Source: Silene conica (Eukaryota > Streptophyta > Magnoliopsida > Caryophyllales > Caryophyllaceae). From it: DNA of 64,000 nucleotides. The stretch is taken from the NCBI GenBank assembly GCA_029255685.2, contig CM055314.2, positions 39,500,790-39,564,789 of the forward strand, read 5' to 3'. Shown piece after piece: positions 47,214-61,022 of this stretch; the stretch's first letter is position 1; every line of letters begins with the position of its first letter. The notes under the pieces are model-generated. The model was not told the DNA's origin and did no database searches. It saw only the letters and a program-made list of their open reading frames with translations. The translations under genes were made by a program, and so were the position numbers.

Positions 47214-50200
47214 TTAGTTAAACAATTTAGGATATTTCTCCTTCATCGAAACCTCGGTCTCCCAAGTGGCCTCCTCGACGTTATGATTGGTCCACATTAC
47301 TTTGACTAGCACGGTCTCTCCATTCCGGGTTTTTCTCACCTTCCTATCAAGGATCTCCTTGGGTCTCTCCTCGTAGGTCAACTGCTCGTCGACCTCGATG
47401 ACCTCATGATCAAGGATATGCGAAGGGTCACTGATATATCTCCGCAGTTGAGATACATGAAACACACTATGTACCCTGGCTAAAGCTGGAGGTAGAGCTA
47501 AACGATAGGCCACCTCACCAACTCGCTCCAAAATCTCGAATGGCCCAATGAACTTCTGGCTCAACTTACCCTTCTTGCCAAATCTCATTACTCCCCTCAT
47601 TGGTGACACCTTTAGTAACACTTTCTCTCCTGCCTCAAATGTGATGTCACTTCTCTTTAAATCGGCATAACTCTTCTGTCTATCTTGGGCTGCTCTCATC
47701 TTTTGACGGATCACATGGACCTGTTTTATCATCTCCTGAACCATCTCAGGTCCCAAAGTCACTGTATCAGCTCGATCATCCCAGCAAACTGGACTCCTGC
47801 ACTTCCTCCCATACAATGCCTCGAAAGGGGCCATCCCGATGCTAGCATGATAGCTGCTGTTATAAGAGAACTCTATCAAATCAAGTCTGTCTTCCCAAGA
47901 TCCCCCGAACTCTAGCACACAAGCCCTCAACATATCCTCCAGCGTCTGGATAGTCCTTTCAGTCTGACCATCAGTTGCTGGATGGAAAGCGGTACTCATC
48001 TTCAAGGTAGTTACCATCAATGTCTGTAATTCTTGCCAAAACTTAGAGATGAACCTGGAATCACGATCAGAAACAATGTCCTTAGGCACACCATGAAGCT
48101 TCACCACATGCTTGACATAAGCCTTGGCCAGTTCAGCCTTACTCCAAGTCTCCTTCATCGGTATAAAATGGGCTGACTTAGTCAACCTATCTACAATTAC
48201 CCAAATCATGTCATTTCCCTTAGAAGTCCTCGGCAAGCGCACAATGAAATCCATGGAAATGCTTTCCCACTTCCACTCAGGCACATCAAGTGGCTGTAAC
48301 TTCCCTTGCGGCCTCTTATGTTCTCCCTTCACTCGTTGACATACCAAACATCGAGAGAAAAACTCAGCCACCTCCTGCTTCATTTTTTGCCACCAAAATG
48401 CTTTCTTCAGGTCTTTGTACAACTTATCCCCTCCAGGGTGAACGGAATAAGGTGTAGAATGGGCTTCGACCAGAATCTTTCTCTTCAATTCCTCATCATC
48501 CGGTACACACCATCTCCCATCAAATCTCAAACTATCATCACTGTAAATCTCGAACTTAGAATATGGCTCGTCATTACTAGCTTTGCTCACTGCCTCACGC
48601 CACTTCTGAATCCTAGGATCACTTTTCTGTCTTCCTCGAATCTCAGCATATAACTCAGGCTCGATCGTCAAATCTCCCATAGTCTCACCCTTCCTTATCA
48701 CTGCGATTCCCATCTGTCCCAACTCACGATACATACTCAATCTGGACATAGCTGTGCACAGAGCGTGAACGGACTTCCTACTCAATGCATCAGCCACAAC
48801 ATTGGCCTTGCCCTCCTTGTACAAAATCTCCATGTCATAGTCTCCAATAAGCTCTATCCACCTCCTCTGACGCATATTCAGCTATCTTTGAGTATAGATA
48901 TATTTCAAACTCTTGTGATCAGAATATACCTTAAACGTAGCTCCATAAAGATAATGTCGCCATAACTTAAGTGCAAAAATTACAGCTCCAAGCTCCAGGT
49001 CATGCGTCGGATAATTCTCCTCATAAGGCTTCAGTTGCCTAGAAGCATAAGCGATTACTCTCCCGTTCTGCATCAGCACACATCCCAATCCCTTCTTAGA
49101 AGCATCGGTATACACTTCAAAATTCTCACTTCCCTCTGGCAAAGCAAGGATAGGAGCTGTGGTGAGACGTTCCTTCAGATCTAAAAATGTCTTCTCACAG
49201 CTCTCATCCCAGACGAATCTGTTCTCTTTCCGCATCAACGAAGTCATTGGTTTGGCTATCTTTGAAAAGTCTTTCACGAACCTCCTGTAGTAACCGGCCA
49301 AACCAAAGAAGCTACGGATGTCAGCCACATTCCTTGGTCATTCCCATTTCAAAACGGCCTCAATTTTGCTAGGGTCAACAGCCACACCCTCCTTAGACAC
49401 TACATGCCCCAGAAAGGCAACCTTCTCGAGCCAAAATTCGCACTTACTCAACTTGGCATACAATTGATGGTCCCTCAATGTCTGCAGCACTAAGCTCAAA
49501 TGCTTCGCATGCTCTTCTCTATTCTTCGAGTACACTAAGATGTCATCAATAAACACCACCACAAACTGGTCCAGGTAAGGACTAAACACTCTGTTCATTA
49601 AATCCATGAAAATAGCAGGTGCATTAGTCAAACCAAATGGCATCACTACGAATTCATAATGCCCATACCTCGATCTGAACGCAGTCTTGTGAATATCTGC
49701 ATCTTTGATTCTTAGCTGATGATACCCCGACCTCAAATCGATCTTGGAGAAAACACCTGCTCCACTCAACTGGTCAAAAAGATCATCGATGCGAGGTAAA
49801 GGATATCGATTCTTGATTGTTACATTGTTAAGCTCCCTATAGTCCACGCACAACCTCATGGTTCCGTCTTTCTTCTTTCCAAACAAAACTAGTGCTCCCC
49901 AAGGTGACACACTTGGCCTTACATACCCCTTGCTTGCTAGCTCATCCAGTTGCTTCCTCAACTCTTCCAATTCCTTAGGTCCCATGCGATAAGGTGCTTT
50001 AGAAATTGGCTCAGCCCCAGGTTTTAGATCAATGCCAAAATCCAAGTCCCTCTTTGGCGGTAACCCAGGAATTTCTTCTGGAAACGCGTCTTCAAAATCT
50101 CTTACAATCTCGATCTCACTGGCTTGGGGTTTCTCCGCCGTCAAATCTCTCACATGGCACAACAACATCTCATCACCCCTCTTCAGGCAAGTCTTCAGTG

Positions 50201-51788
50201 CATTGATGGTTATCAGCTTCAGTTTAGGCTTCACAGAATATCCTTTGTAGGATACCCTCACTCCCTTGGGTCCCCTCAAGGTGATCTTCCCTTGGTAGCA
50301 ATCAACGTAGGCCTTGTACTTTTTCAGCCAATCCATACCCAGTATCACCTCAAAACCTCCCAAAGGAAACTCGATCAAGTTCGACTCAAAACTTACTTTT
50401 CCTACTTGGATCATTACATTGGTGTAAACCCTATTACAAGCTATGGACTCGCCAGATGGTATGGTTACGGAATCAGCTATACTACTATATACATCGAGTC
50501 CTATAGCCCTAGCATGCTCTACAGATATGAAAGAGTGCGATGCACCAGAATCAAATAAAACGAAAGTAGGAAAAGAGTGTACTAGAAATGTACCCGTAAC
50601 AACATGAGCGTCCTCCTCTGCAGCCTCCTTGCCCATCATGAACAAGGCCCCACTTTTCTTGGCCCCACTCTGGTTCACGGATCCTGCTCCACTCTGAGTG
50701 CTAGCCTCTGCCAAGGTCTTTTGTAATTTACCATTACAAATGCTTTGATTCCCTTGGTAACGATTCTGATTATTGTAGTTATTGAAATTCCGTTGATAGC
50801 TGTTACCCCCGGATCTGTTGTTCGAGTAGCTTGCATTAGGTGTTCTGAAACCACCACTTTGGTTGCCCCGATTATAATTGTTACCAGCACTCTGAGTTCC
50901 AACCCAACAAGTTGCTTGTTTGTGTCCGATCTTTCCACACTTATAACATGCAACACTTGAACCACTTGCCCCATTCACTGATCGGTTGCCACCACGATTG
51001 CCATTTCCCCCTGGTGCACTGTTGGAGAAAAATGACCGGTACTGGTTATTTGGCTTCTTGTTCCCTGAGCTTTCGGCTCCAGATTCCGCCTTCCTCTTAT
51101 CACCCTTAGTCTTCTCTTCCTCCTTAATCTGGTCAGCTAGCCGTTCTGCCTGGCCAGCCCTCTCATAGATATCTTCCACAGTCGTGGGCTTGGTTGCCAG
51201 CATGCTTCTCTTGATATTGAGAGTCAGTCCCTTCTCAAACCTTGCTGCTAACATCTCCTGTGTGTAGCCTAAGTCAGCTACATTCTCTGCCAGCTGTAAA
51301 AACTTACTGTGATACTCCTCCACAGTCATCCCTTCAGCCATTTGGAATGAATCGAACTCTGCTCTCAGCTTCCCTTTTACATGCTCCGGCACGAACTTAG
51401 AGGATAAAATCCCCCTGAACTCCTCCCAGCGCACATATTCTGAACCGATCTCTTCTGCAGCTGCCTTGATTTTTTCTTTATTGTTATTCCACCATAACCT
51501 AGCTGTAACCTTCAGATAGAATACAGCTTGGTCCACCTTCATTGATTCTGGTACAGACAGCAGTTCGAAGGTACTCTCGAACTCTCTGCACCACTCCGCA
51601 AGTAGACTCGGTGCTCCTTCCCCATCGTACTTGGTGGGGTTATGCCTAGAAATATTATTACTCATCTTGATTGCATCAGACTGAGTGTTTGCCCCAATCC
51701 TAGCTAGGAGAGCAGCGTTGATAGCTAGCAGGCGATCCCATTCCTCTTGCGATACATTAGCAGTGTTGGGTTCTCTCCTGGGAGGCAT
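47214..51788 (-). pseudogene. gag-pol: Gypsy B gag-pol polyprotein with two in-frame stops
   Basis: Start ATG 51788 ([17 protein letters not shown]), as in Gypsy A; 1525 codons including the final stop. Order: Gag; zinc knuckle [14 protein letters not shown]; protease [30 protein letters not shown] and FIDDILVYS; RNase [12 protein letters not shown]; integrase [34 protein letters not shown] and DGQTERTIQ; chromodomain-like end [16 protein letters not shown]...EEATWETE. Two stops interrupt one unbroken frame: TGA at 49338-49340 ([17 protein letters not shown] expected) and TAG at 48882-48884 ([16 protein letters not shown] expected from Gypsy A). Otherwise complete. Confidence 0.93.
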
Positions 51789-52515
<727 letters not shown>

Positions 52516-52520
52516 ATCGT

Positions 52521-52534
52521 TCGCTCTGATACCA
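52521..52534 (-). other. Gypsy B primer binding site
   Basis: The plus strand shows GCTCTGATACCA; on the minus strand it reads TGGTATCAGAGC, just inside the 5' LTR. Confidence 0.83.
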
Positions 52535-52537
52535 CTT

Positions 52538-55148
52538 TGTAACACCCCCATTTACCTAGGAGCCTGAACTACGACTTCCATAGTAAATAGGACAGTTACC
52601 ATCCTGGATGACCAGGGTAGTAGATGATCATAGTGAAGGAAACACAGTATTTAATTTATAACAGTTAAACTGAAGTCTATTACAAGGCATAGTCCACATG
52701 ACTTTCAAAACAACTGAATGTAAATAAATGTTCAACTGAGAAAAACTAAGTGATCTAGCAACTAGGTAGGTCTAGTCCATCTCTCTCTTCCATGCCCGGT
52801 CCTAGTCCACCTGTCTCTGACCTGAAAGATCTACTCCCCATTCCGGATCATTGTAGGTGAACACGAATACACTGTCAACCTCGCGGTTGAGTAGGATAAC
52901 ACAATAATAAATGATAATGCAACACAACAATAATATGCAACTGCTTATGTCATGCTCGAGCTCAAATCACAATCTCAATCTTAAACCCGAAACACCCAGC
53001 CATACCGAACCTCCCGGCAGACTATAATCGGCCGTCGCCGAACACCAGCTCAAAAGCTGATAAGACACCAGGCCTGGTCTGCAGAACCACCCTGGGCTTT
53101 ATATCAGATTAACATCTGATCCACAAGTATCTCGATAACCAATGCACATGCATGCTCATGAATGTAATGCCAATAAACTATTCATATGATATAAAGTTCA
53201 TACAATTCATACTTTCATTCTCACATATGAAATAACACACATCCAAAAAAAACAGTCAACAAAACGTGGTGCCAGTGTATCCTACCTGGAATAGCAAATC
53301 CGGAAAAAGAAACCACCGTCTTAGAAATATTCCACCTCAAATTCCGTTCCTATAAATTATTATTCATATCAAATTCTACCCATATAAATAACGCTACTAC
53401 ACTTACTTAAACATGTTCCTAATTGATTCATATATAACACATTACGAATATATCTATATATAAGCATGCCCTTTACATACAATTATCATTAATCAAATAT
53501 ACTTACTATTTTTAGACTTACTATAAATAGCAACTACCAATTAATTAAATATCACGATACTCGTTATTAATAATAACAAATATAATTACACTACCAAATT
53601 ATTTCCTTACCTTCATATGAATAATTATAATACCCATAACATCAACATACCATACTAATGTCTCAAAATAATAATATTACAAACAACAATACTATAAACA
53701 TCTTATATAATGATTATAACTAATTCAACAACAACTAACTACTAAACATACCCATGAAAATAAAGTCTAAACTTATTATAATAATTAACAATAATGCACT
53801 TGATGATCATGATGATTATGATGCAAACACGTATGACTAATCAACACGAAAACCCATACTTCGACAAAACCGTGACCTTTACACAGCCATCCCCCTTAAC
53901 CTTCCTGAACTGCGCATCAATCAGTCCCTCGCAACACCCCCGTGACTACCACTTACACCCCTGGCACCACCAAACTCGCCACTGAGTCCTGGTGGTTCCA
54001 ATGGTGAGGGTGGCAGTCATAGACGCCGAGTCCAGCACCCTTAAACGCTGTAGCAAAGTCAACCACACGACAACAAACACGAACCCAACCCAGAACCGTG
54101 ACTGACTTCCCCAATCGAACACCACCAGCGACACCCCTGACAACCCCTGACTTCTACTCCGGCACCACCAGGCCCACCACCGAGCCACGGTGGTTCCTGG
54201 AGAGGAGTCAGTGACTGCCGAAAGACCACAACCACTACCTACAGCCGTCACAAACACCCTGTATACATATTGCTTCCCTGGTTACGTTATTTGTGACACC
54301 AAACGAAACCTACCCCTATTACAGACACGACTGCTCAAAACCACCGTGACAGAGACCAAATTAATCCCCTGACTACGACCTTTATGACGACTTAACCAAC
54401 ATACGAAAACATAAACAATTAACGGCAGGGATTGGGTATAAACATTCCTTGTTCAAAACGTTTAAACTGGAATTACATATTACGATTCTGACACCATATG
54501 TTAACCCCCTCCATCGACAGCCACCCAGAACCAACGACAACCCTAACACGACCCATTCCTCATTACCATACATCAAAGATTATATCTATGCTATGAACAG
54601 AAACTATGGACGTATAAAGCATATGAATATCGTATTTAAAAGTTGCAGGAAAACAAGGAAAAACGAGGGGAACTATGATCTTACCTACTTGCCCTAGCAA
54701 ACGAACCACCTTAGCAACCCTTTAACCACCGTGTGAGACACTCGTTACAGCCCTTGAAGTGGCGGCAGAGAAGAGTTAGAGAGAGTATGTGAGTATGTGT
54801 GCTAGGGTTAGGGTTTAGGGAGGTGTTTATATGACGGTAGGAGGAGCTGTTCTTTGAATTCTGAAATATAGAATTATGGAGGCCGTGGACTGGGGTTGCT
54901 TGCACGCAACCCTAGGCCCAATTGTTGGTGTCAAAGGGTATGGGTCCATCTATTCACGCATCCCTAGGCCCCAAATAACATAAGCCAAGTACGGGTTTGC
55001 TAATTGATTACTCATACGACTCCAAAACGACGCGTAAAAACCCCTTGTCCACAATACTATATCGCTTTTATTAAAACATATCGATATCGTCAACTAATAA
55101 AGTTAACCAAAATAAATAAATAAACGACATAAAATACGAAGTATTACA
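52538..55148 (-). repeat. Gypsy B 5' LTR
   Basis: 2611 bp, pair of 44416-47026. It is followed by GTTT and then TRIM 1, not by the AAAGG seen at the other side of Gypsy B. Confidence 0.93.
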
Positions 55149-55152
55149 GTTT

Positions 55153-55705
55153 TGTAACAACCCGACCCGCCACCGTCGTAACACAAACCCAATAAGATGA
55201 GTGTGCACTCTTGGGCCCATTATTTGTCCTCACTTAAGCCCAAAAGCACAAGGCCTTGTTACTAAGTCGTGGGTGGAAGCTATTATAAACATATCACAAG
55301 CCTCACATTCTACCGATGTGGGACAACTTTCCTCTCATACTCTTGGGGTGTTACAAACTCCCCCACTTAAAGAACACAACGTCCTCGTTGTGCCTCAACC
55401 TTGACCACAACCAGGGCCAGAATCCTCCCCTGCTAGGTGTGTGACCCGGGTACTCCCGACCACAGGCTCACCACACGGCCGCAGGGTCGCTCTGATACCA
55501 TTTGTAACAACCCGACCCGCCACCGTCGTAACGCAAACCCAATAAGATGAGTGTGCACTCTTGGGCCCATTATTTGTCCTCACTTAAGCTCAAAAGCACA
55601 AGGCCTTGTTACTAAGTGGTGGGTGGAAGCTATTATAAACATATCACAAGCCTCACATTCTACCGATGTGGGACAACTTTCCTCTCATACTCTTGGGGTG
55701 TTACA
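55153..55705 (-). mobile_element. TRIM 1: miniature LTR retrotransposon, 553 bp
   Basis: Two 203-bp terminal repeats (55153-55355 and 55503-55705) surround 147 bp that contain only a primer site (CTCTGATACCA, minus strand TGGTATCAGAG) and a purine tract (plus strand ACTCCCCCACTTAA). No coding sequence. Minus-strand orientation follows from primer and purine tract order. Ends are TGTAACACC...TTACA on the sense strand. It is the same family as TRIM 2. Confidence 0.9.
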
Positions 55706-55710
55706 AAAGG

Positions 55711-56107
55711 GTTGCTTATTATTCCAAGTGTAGTATGCCCCCGAAGAAGGGCAGTCTACCAGTTCACAGTCAGCAATACTATCACGAAAGGGAATTGCCT
55801 TAGCCAAGGAGAAACCCCCTCCCAAACACTCCTCAGGGACCATCACACAATTAAAGTCCCCTCCTATCAACCAAGGATCACTGACAGTATTAGCAATGTC
55901 ATGCATATCGTTCCAGAGCCCCTCCCTCTCTGCTATATGATTATGGGCATACACAAAAGTGACCATATAATGAGCACCCGAGCTTAGTTCGTGAACGTTG
56001 CTATGAATCAATTGATCAGTATACTTTAACACTTGAACCACACATTGGGTTGGATCCCAAAGTAGCCAGATCCTACCCCCAGGATGCTGACTATTATTAG
56101 TTGTAAT
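55711..56107 (-). pseudogene. LINE endonuclease, middle part
   Basis: Minus strand: NNSQHPGGRIWLLWDPTQCVVQVLKYTDQLIH, then FVYAHNHIAEREGLWNDM and PWLIGGDFNCVMVPEECLGG, ending at YYTWNNKQPF where the Gypsy B/TRIM 1 block interrupts. GGDFN is a core motif of the APE-type LINE endonuclease, which nicks target DNA. Confidence 0.85.
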
Positions 56108-56701
56108 TGTAACACCCCATCGGATTATGAGGTTGAAATTGAGATGTGTGGAGATTTGTCCCACGTCGGTAGATTGAGAGGCTTGTGATATGTTTATAAT
56201 AGCTCCCACCCACCACTTAGTAACAAGGCCTTATGCTTTTGGGCTTAAGTGAGGACAAATAATGGGCCCAAAAGGCATACCTCCCATCTTATTGGGGGTG
56301 TCTTACGACCGTGGTGGGTCGGGTTGTAACAAATGGTATCAGAGCGACCCTGCGACCGTGTGGTGAGCCTGTGGTCGAGAGTACCCGGGTCACACACCTA
56401 GCGGGGGAGGATTCTGGGCTTGGTTGCGGTCAAGTTTGAGGCACAACGAGGACGTTGTGTTCTTAAGTGGGGGAGATTGTAACACCCCATCGGATTATGA
56501 GGTTGAAATTGAGATGTGTGGAGATTTGTCCCACGTCGGTAGATTGAGAGGCTTGTGATATGTTTATAATAGCTCCCACCCACCAATTAGTAACAAGGCC
56601 TTATGCTTTTGGGCTTAAGTGAGGACAAATAATGGGCCCAAAAGGCATACCTCCCATCTTATTGGGGGTGTCTTACGACCGTGGTGGGTCGGGTTGTTAC
56701 A
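56108..56701 (+). mobile_element. TRIM 2: miniature LTR retrotransposon, 594 bp
   Basis: Two 224-bp LTRs (56108-56331 and 56478-56701) surround 146 bp with primer site TGGTATCAGAGC (56334-56345) and purine tract TTAAGTGGGGGAGA (56463-56476). Target duplication GTAAT on both sides (56103-56107, 56702-56706). No gene inside. Inserted in the LINE endonuclease region in the opposite orientation. Confidence 0.95.
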
Positions 56702-56706
56702 GTAAT

Positions 56707-56874
56707 AGACCATGTATGAAAACTATTTTGTATAACTGTAGAACTATTATGAGTCTTGACTTAAGTCTCTAGTAGACTAAATAAGCCAAATTTATTCAAA
56801 TTCAAAAATTTATGTACATCTTTCTGTTTATTCCTGTCATTCATACCTCTCACATTCCAGAAGCCTAACTTCAT
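56707..56874 (-). pseudogene. LINE ORF2 start (endonuclease N-terminus)
   Basis: Minus strand from ATG 56874: MKLGFWNVRGMNDRNKQKDV, then FGLFSLLET followed by a stop where a lysine codon is expected (AAA to TAA), and on to the TRIM 2 insertion. WNVRG and LLET are the opening motifs of plant LINE endonucleases. The ATG overlaps the ORF1 stop as TAATG. Confidence 0.8.
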
Positions 56875-57476
56875 TAAGCAACTGATGAGGATGTGTTACC
56901 TTTTCCTGCATTACTAGTAGTTCCTTTCACCATAGATGCATAAGAGGAACTACTCACTGTGGTTGCTTCCACTGCTGGTATCTCAGGTGGTTCAGTCTCC
57001 TATAGCACCTCAAATGAGTTGCTTTGAGGCACCGCCTTCTGAAGTGCTGGTATCTGTGGAGCATTTCTCATTTGTACAGAAATCTGTGGCAGTGCAGACT
57101 GTTGCACGGGCTTCTGTTGCACTGGTATGGTGGGCTTAATTCTCCATTCCTTCTTCTGTTGACGGCATGTTGGCACAGTACCTCTACAACCATGAGCATC
57201 ATGCCCCACCTGTGTACATTTGGAGCAAATTATTTGCTTCCAGTCATACTCCACATCAATATGCATCATTTCTCCCTTCTCATCTCTAAATTTAACCTTA
57301 GAGGGCATCACCTGACCCACTTTGATTTCTACCATAACACGAGCAAAACCAATTCTGGTTTTAGCATTTGCATGTTCATCTTTTTTCACATACTTACCTA
57401 TCAACCCTGCTATCTTTTCAATACTGCGCCCCCAGAATTTCAAGGGTAGATGTTGAAGTCTAATCCAAGTAGGTAG
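56874..57476 (-). pseudogene. LINE ORF1 (nucleic-acid-binding, DUF4283/zinc-knuckle type), 5' end missing
   Basis: Minus strand from the Gypsy C insertion point: LPTWIRLQHLPLKFWGRSIEKIAGLIGKYV, then VMVEIKVGQVMPSKVKFRDEKG and the knuckle CSKCTQVGHDAHGC, then a glutamine/proline-rich tail. One TAG at 57000-57002 interrupts; the frame then continues to TAA at 56874-56876. DUF4283 plus CCHC is the usual ORF1 of plant L1 elements, which coats the RNA. Confidence 0.83.
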
Positions 57477-59064
57477 TGTAACACCCCCATTTATTTAAGG
57501 GCCTGAACTAGGACTCCTCAGATAAATATAGGTGTTACCATCTCGGTTTCCCGAGGCAGTAGATACAAAGGAAGATAAACAGTACTTTATATTCAAATTA
57601 AACTCAAAACATGTTCTTACAAAACCAAATAGGAAACTGTTCTGACAAAAGTAAAAGTACAACTCATAGACTACTATCACGTGGTCTAGACTCTAAGCTG
57701 GTCCGGGTCCATGCTTCTCCCTTCCCAGATGCTCCCATTGTCTTAATACCTGTCAGTCTGCTCCCCAATAATTGGTTCATCACAGGTGATCACGAATACA
57801 CAGGGTCAACCACGAGGTTGAGTAGAGTAAAACTGTAAACAAACCATATTACTAAAAAGAGAAAGTCGATCATCTCCACTCCGAATCACAAGACCCAATA
57901 TCTCCGCACCAATCACAAGACCCATTATCTCCACACCAATCACAAGACCCATTATCTCCGCACCAATCACAAGACCCATTATCTCCGCGCCAATCACAAG
58001 ACCCATCATCTCATCGCCTCATCGTTATCACAGTATAATATAAATGCACAATATAAGGGCACATGATAATATATAACAAACATGTTTGATATCAATTATG
58101 AACGGTTTACACATCATCAAGCGTCAGTAGTTTCCCCTACCTCAAACTGCAGAAGAAATGGTTACTGCGCAACTGCTACTAGAAATGCTCACACGGAAAC
58201 TTCCACCTAAATAAGTATTTCCTTAATTAATACTTTCCTAATTCACATATAACATGCACACATTCTATTTATAGACACTTCCCATATTTAGAAAGTTTCC
58301 CAACAACCGAGTTACCCAAAATAGTAACTTTCTAAATATAGTAGCTTCTAAAAATAGTAACTTCCTAAATATAGTAGCTCCCACAAAAAAAAAACAACCT
58401 TGGTTCGAAATTCAAATTATTTAAAATGTGCATAAATACCATATCTTACATTAAATGCCCAAAATCATTTCCTTAATAAGTAATATTCTTCACCATAAAT
58501 ATTAATATTTTTGACATAAATAATATTCATTTCAACCAACAATAAAAATAATAATAGTAAAATTAATAATAATAATAATAATAATAAAAGTAATAATAAA
58601 GACAGTAAAACAATCAACAAGACCCGAAACACCCAACAGCCAACCCGTGACTTCCAACCCTTCGCACGACCACCCCAGCCACCTCGAACACCAACCACCA
58701 CCACTACCCGACACCACTGACCACCATCAACCACCACGACACAACCAGACCCTAAGACAACCGCCGACAACCACGACCCAAGCCCCTGAACTCTGACCAG
58801 AACCACACCCGCACCCCGACTCCTCTGAACAGCCCCTTTATCGACAACCATAACCACCACTAGAATTAACCACGACCACCAACAACACCACCCTCGACAG
58901 CCACCTGTAACCACGGTGGTGTTACTGTACTGACCTCCCCCGAGTCACCAGTAACACCACCCCCAACTCTCCCTGTACACGGACCAAAACCCAGAGACCC
59001 AAACCAGAAAGAAATCGACTCCCTGACAACCCCTGTTCAACCCCTTACACCACCATGACCAGCC
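57477..59064 (-). mobile_element. Gypsy C: LTR part only, interrupted by Copia D
   Basis: Inverse of the end of the Gypsy A LTR: starts TGTAACACCCCCATTTATTTAAGG, then GGCCTGAACTAGGACTCC and GTTTCCCGAGGCAGTAGATAC, and continues to CAGCC at 59064 where Copia D lies. The possible left target duplication is GGTAG (57472-57476). The LTR remainder and any interior are outside the window. Confidence 0.85.
57880..58012. repeat. 27-bp minisatellite in Gypsy C LTR
   Basis: Five units of CAATCACAAGACCCATTATC-type sequence with TCCGCAC joints. It lies at the position of the three-unit GATCGGTGCGGAG array of the Gypsy A LTR. Confidence 0.85.
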
Positions 59065-60230
59065 TGTTAGGTTCATTTACCTATATAGTCATACTAGTTA
59101 TTATTTATCATATAAATTATAGATCTTTAGCATGCTTAACTAGTGATTATGACGAGATTAAGGAGTAAGAATAAGCTCCCTTACATTGATGCTCTCGGCA
59201 AAATTAGGGCACAAGTGAAGTCACCTACTTCACTTGTTCTTGAGCTAATTCACACGGATGATCCTCCTTGAACCTTCAAAGAGATGATGGCCTCCAAAGA
59301 TGAACACCAAGACACACTAACTCTCAATGTTTGTATGTTATTGTGCTAGAATCAACAAACAAACTAACTAGATTGAAGGTAGTACACGGCTAGGGTTTGA
59401 GAAAAATGAACCTTATTTTTCTTTCTTTTCTTTCTCTCTCAAAGACAAAACCCTAGTGTGAATTGTGTATGAATGAATTGGATTAGTGAACCAAAGAACA
59501 AAACTTGTTTTGTTCCTCCATTTGGTTCGGCCGAGACAAGGGTTAGAGTGCCCAATAGATTGGCACTCAATCCTCTCAAATGTCTCAAGCATGCTTCAAC
59601 ATATTAAATGCATGTCATCCTCATGTTCCTATTACACAAAATGTATTATGTAAAATGTGTATGTCTAAGTGTGACATATCACACGGTCACCATGACCAAA
59701 ACGGATCCCATCCGTGTCTTAACATTAGGATTATATTATTTACGTAGTTTAACATTTTAAACCTTTTATCGTAAATTAGTAATTAAATAATTTCATATAA
59801 TTATTTAATCGTATTCCATAACTACAACAATTGTAGTTTATACGATTCATTCATTTCATTTTATTATTATGTTTCATAAAACAAATAATTGATAGTGATG
59901 ACAATTCAATCACTAAAATAATTTATAATCTTATTATAAATTATCTCCTCTTTTATTTACAATCTAGAAATGTATCAACTCGTATCAATATACAGTTGTT
60001 ACATTTAATATTGAGATAGCTGTCCTAAAGGTGTGACCTAAAGGGATCAACTGGTCACCACCGTCATTACGACAGTAATGTCAAACTCTAGCAAGCCAAT
60101 CATTACCGATTAATGTTGACCAGTTGACTTATGATAAGAATCATCCCATGAATATTCTTTTATAGAGTTTTGTCAATTAATTGATATAATTGACGTGATC
60201 ACATTATTGTCGAGGACACTTACTCCAACA
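59065..60230 (-). repeat. Copia D 3' LTR (1166 bp)
   Basis: The minus strand begins TGTTGGAGTAAGTGTCC and ends ...GAACCTAACA. It aligns with the Copia B LTRs but has several indels and is about 20 bp longer. Confidence 0.92.
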
Positions 60231-61022
60231 ATCTCCCACTTGTCCTCACAAGTGTGGATCACCGATTCTCTTGTTCTATTACATCATCTCCCACTCAATG
60301 CAAGGTGTCTTTCAGGTCGTACTTGCACGTGATCAAATCAATAGTGGTTTTTCTCGACATGGAGTGTAACTGTTTGACCGGAATTATCTACCATAGACAG
60401 TCTCCGAGCGTGGCCACGCATTTTTAGTTCACTACTCCTCGAGTGGCCTTGAGATTTAAGATAACCCTGACAAGGGGCAGAACAATTTCTTTCCAACTGT
60501 TCTCCTTGGTCAACATCATCCATTGTGACCCAAAATATATCCATTTGACCCCTTTTACGGAAGATCGTAGAATATAAATCAAAGTCATTCTGAATAATGT
60601 TACCTCTAGAGCAACCAGTCTCCAGTCTAAGAATCGACTCATAAGAATATATATAGCAGCTCTTGCCACGACCAGGCTCCATTGAATTCTAAAGAACTCT
60701 ATAAGCGGTCACTGCCCGACACAAGTGTACTTTACAGTTGTCTATATGATCGACTAGTCATCCCTTATGACTCTATGGTGTAAGAACTCACCATCAATCG
60801 CATCATAATCTAGTCACTTCGAGACGTCACCTCATATAAGTGACTAGGGGCGATACTAAGTTAATCCAGTTCACTTGAACAGGGTTCAACAATTGTCCTA
60901 CAATCCTGTTGGATTTAACAAAGTATATAAAATAAACAAGTTGTATAAAACTTTAAATGATGAACGAGATTATCTTATATGAACGTAAAAACAACATTTT
61001 TCATTTCATATCGTATAATCGG
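60231..61022 (-). other. Copia D 3' untranslated region and polypurine tract
   Basis: The plus strand starts ATCTCCCACTTGTCCT, the inverse of the purine tract seen in Copia A and B. The rest is collinear with Copia B 38764-39541. The ORFs at 60338 and 60424 are translations of this shared block without known domains. Confidence 0.8.
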
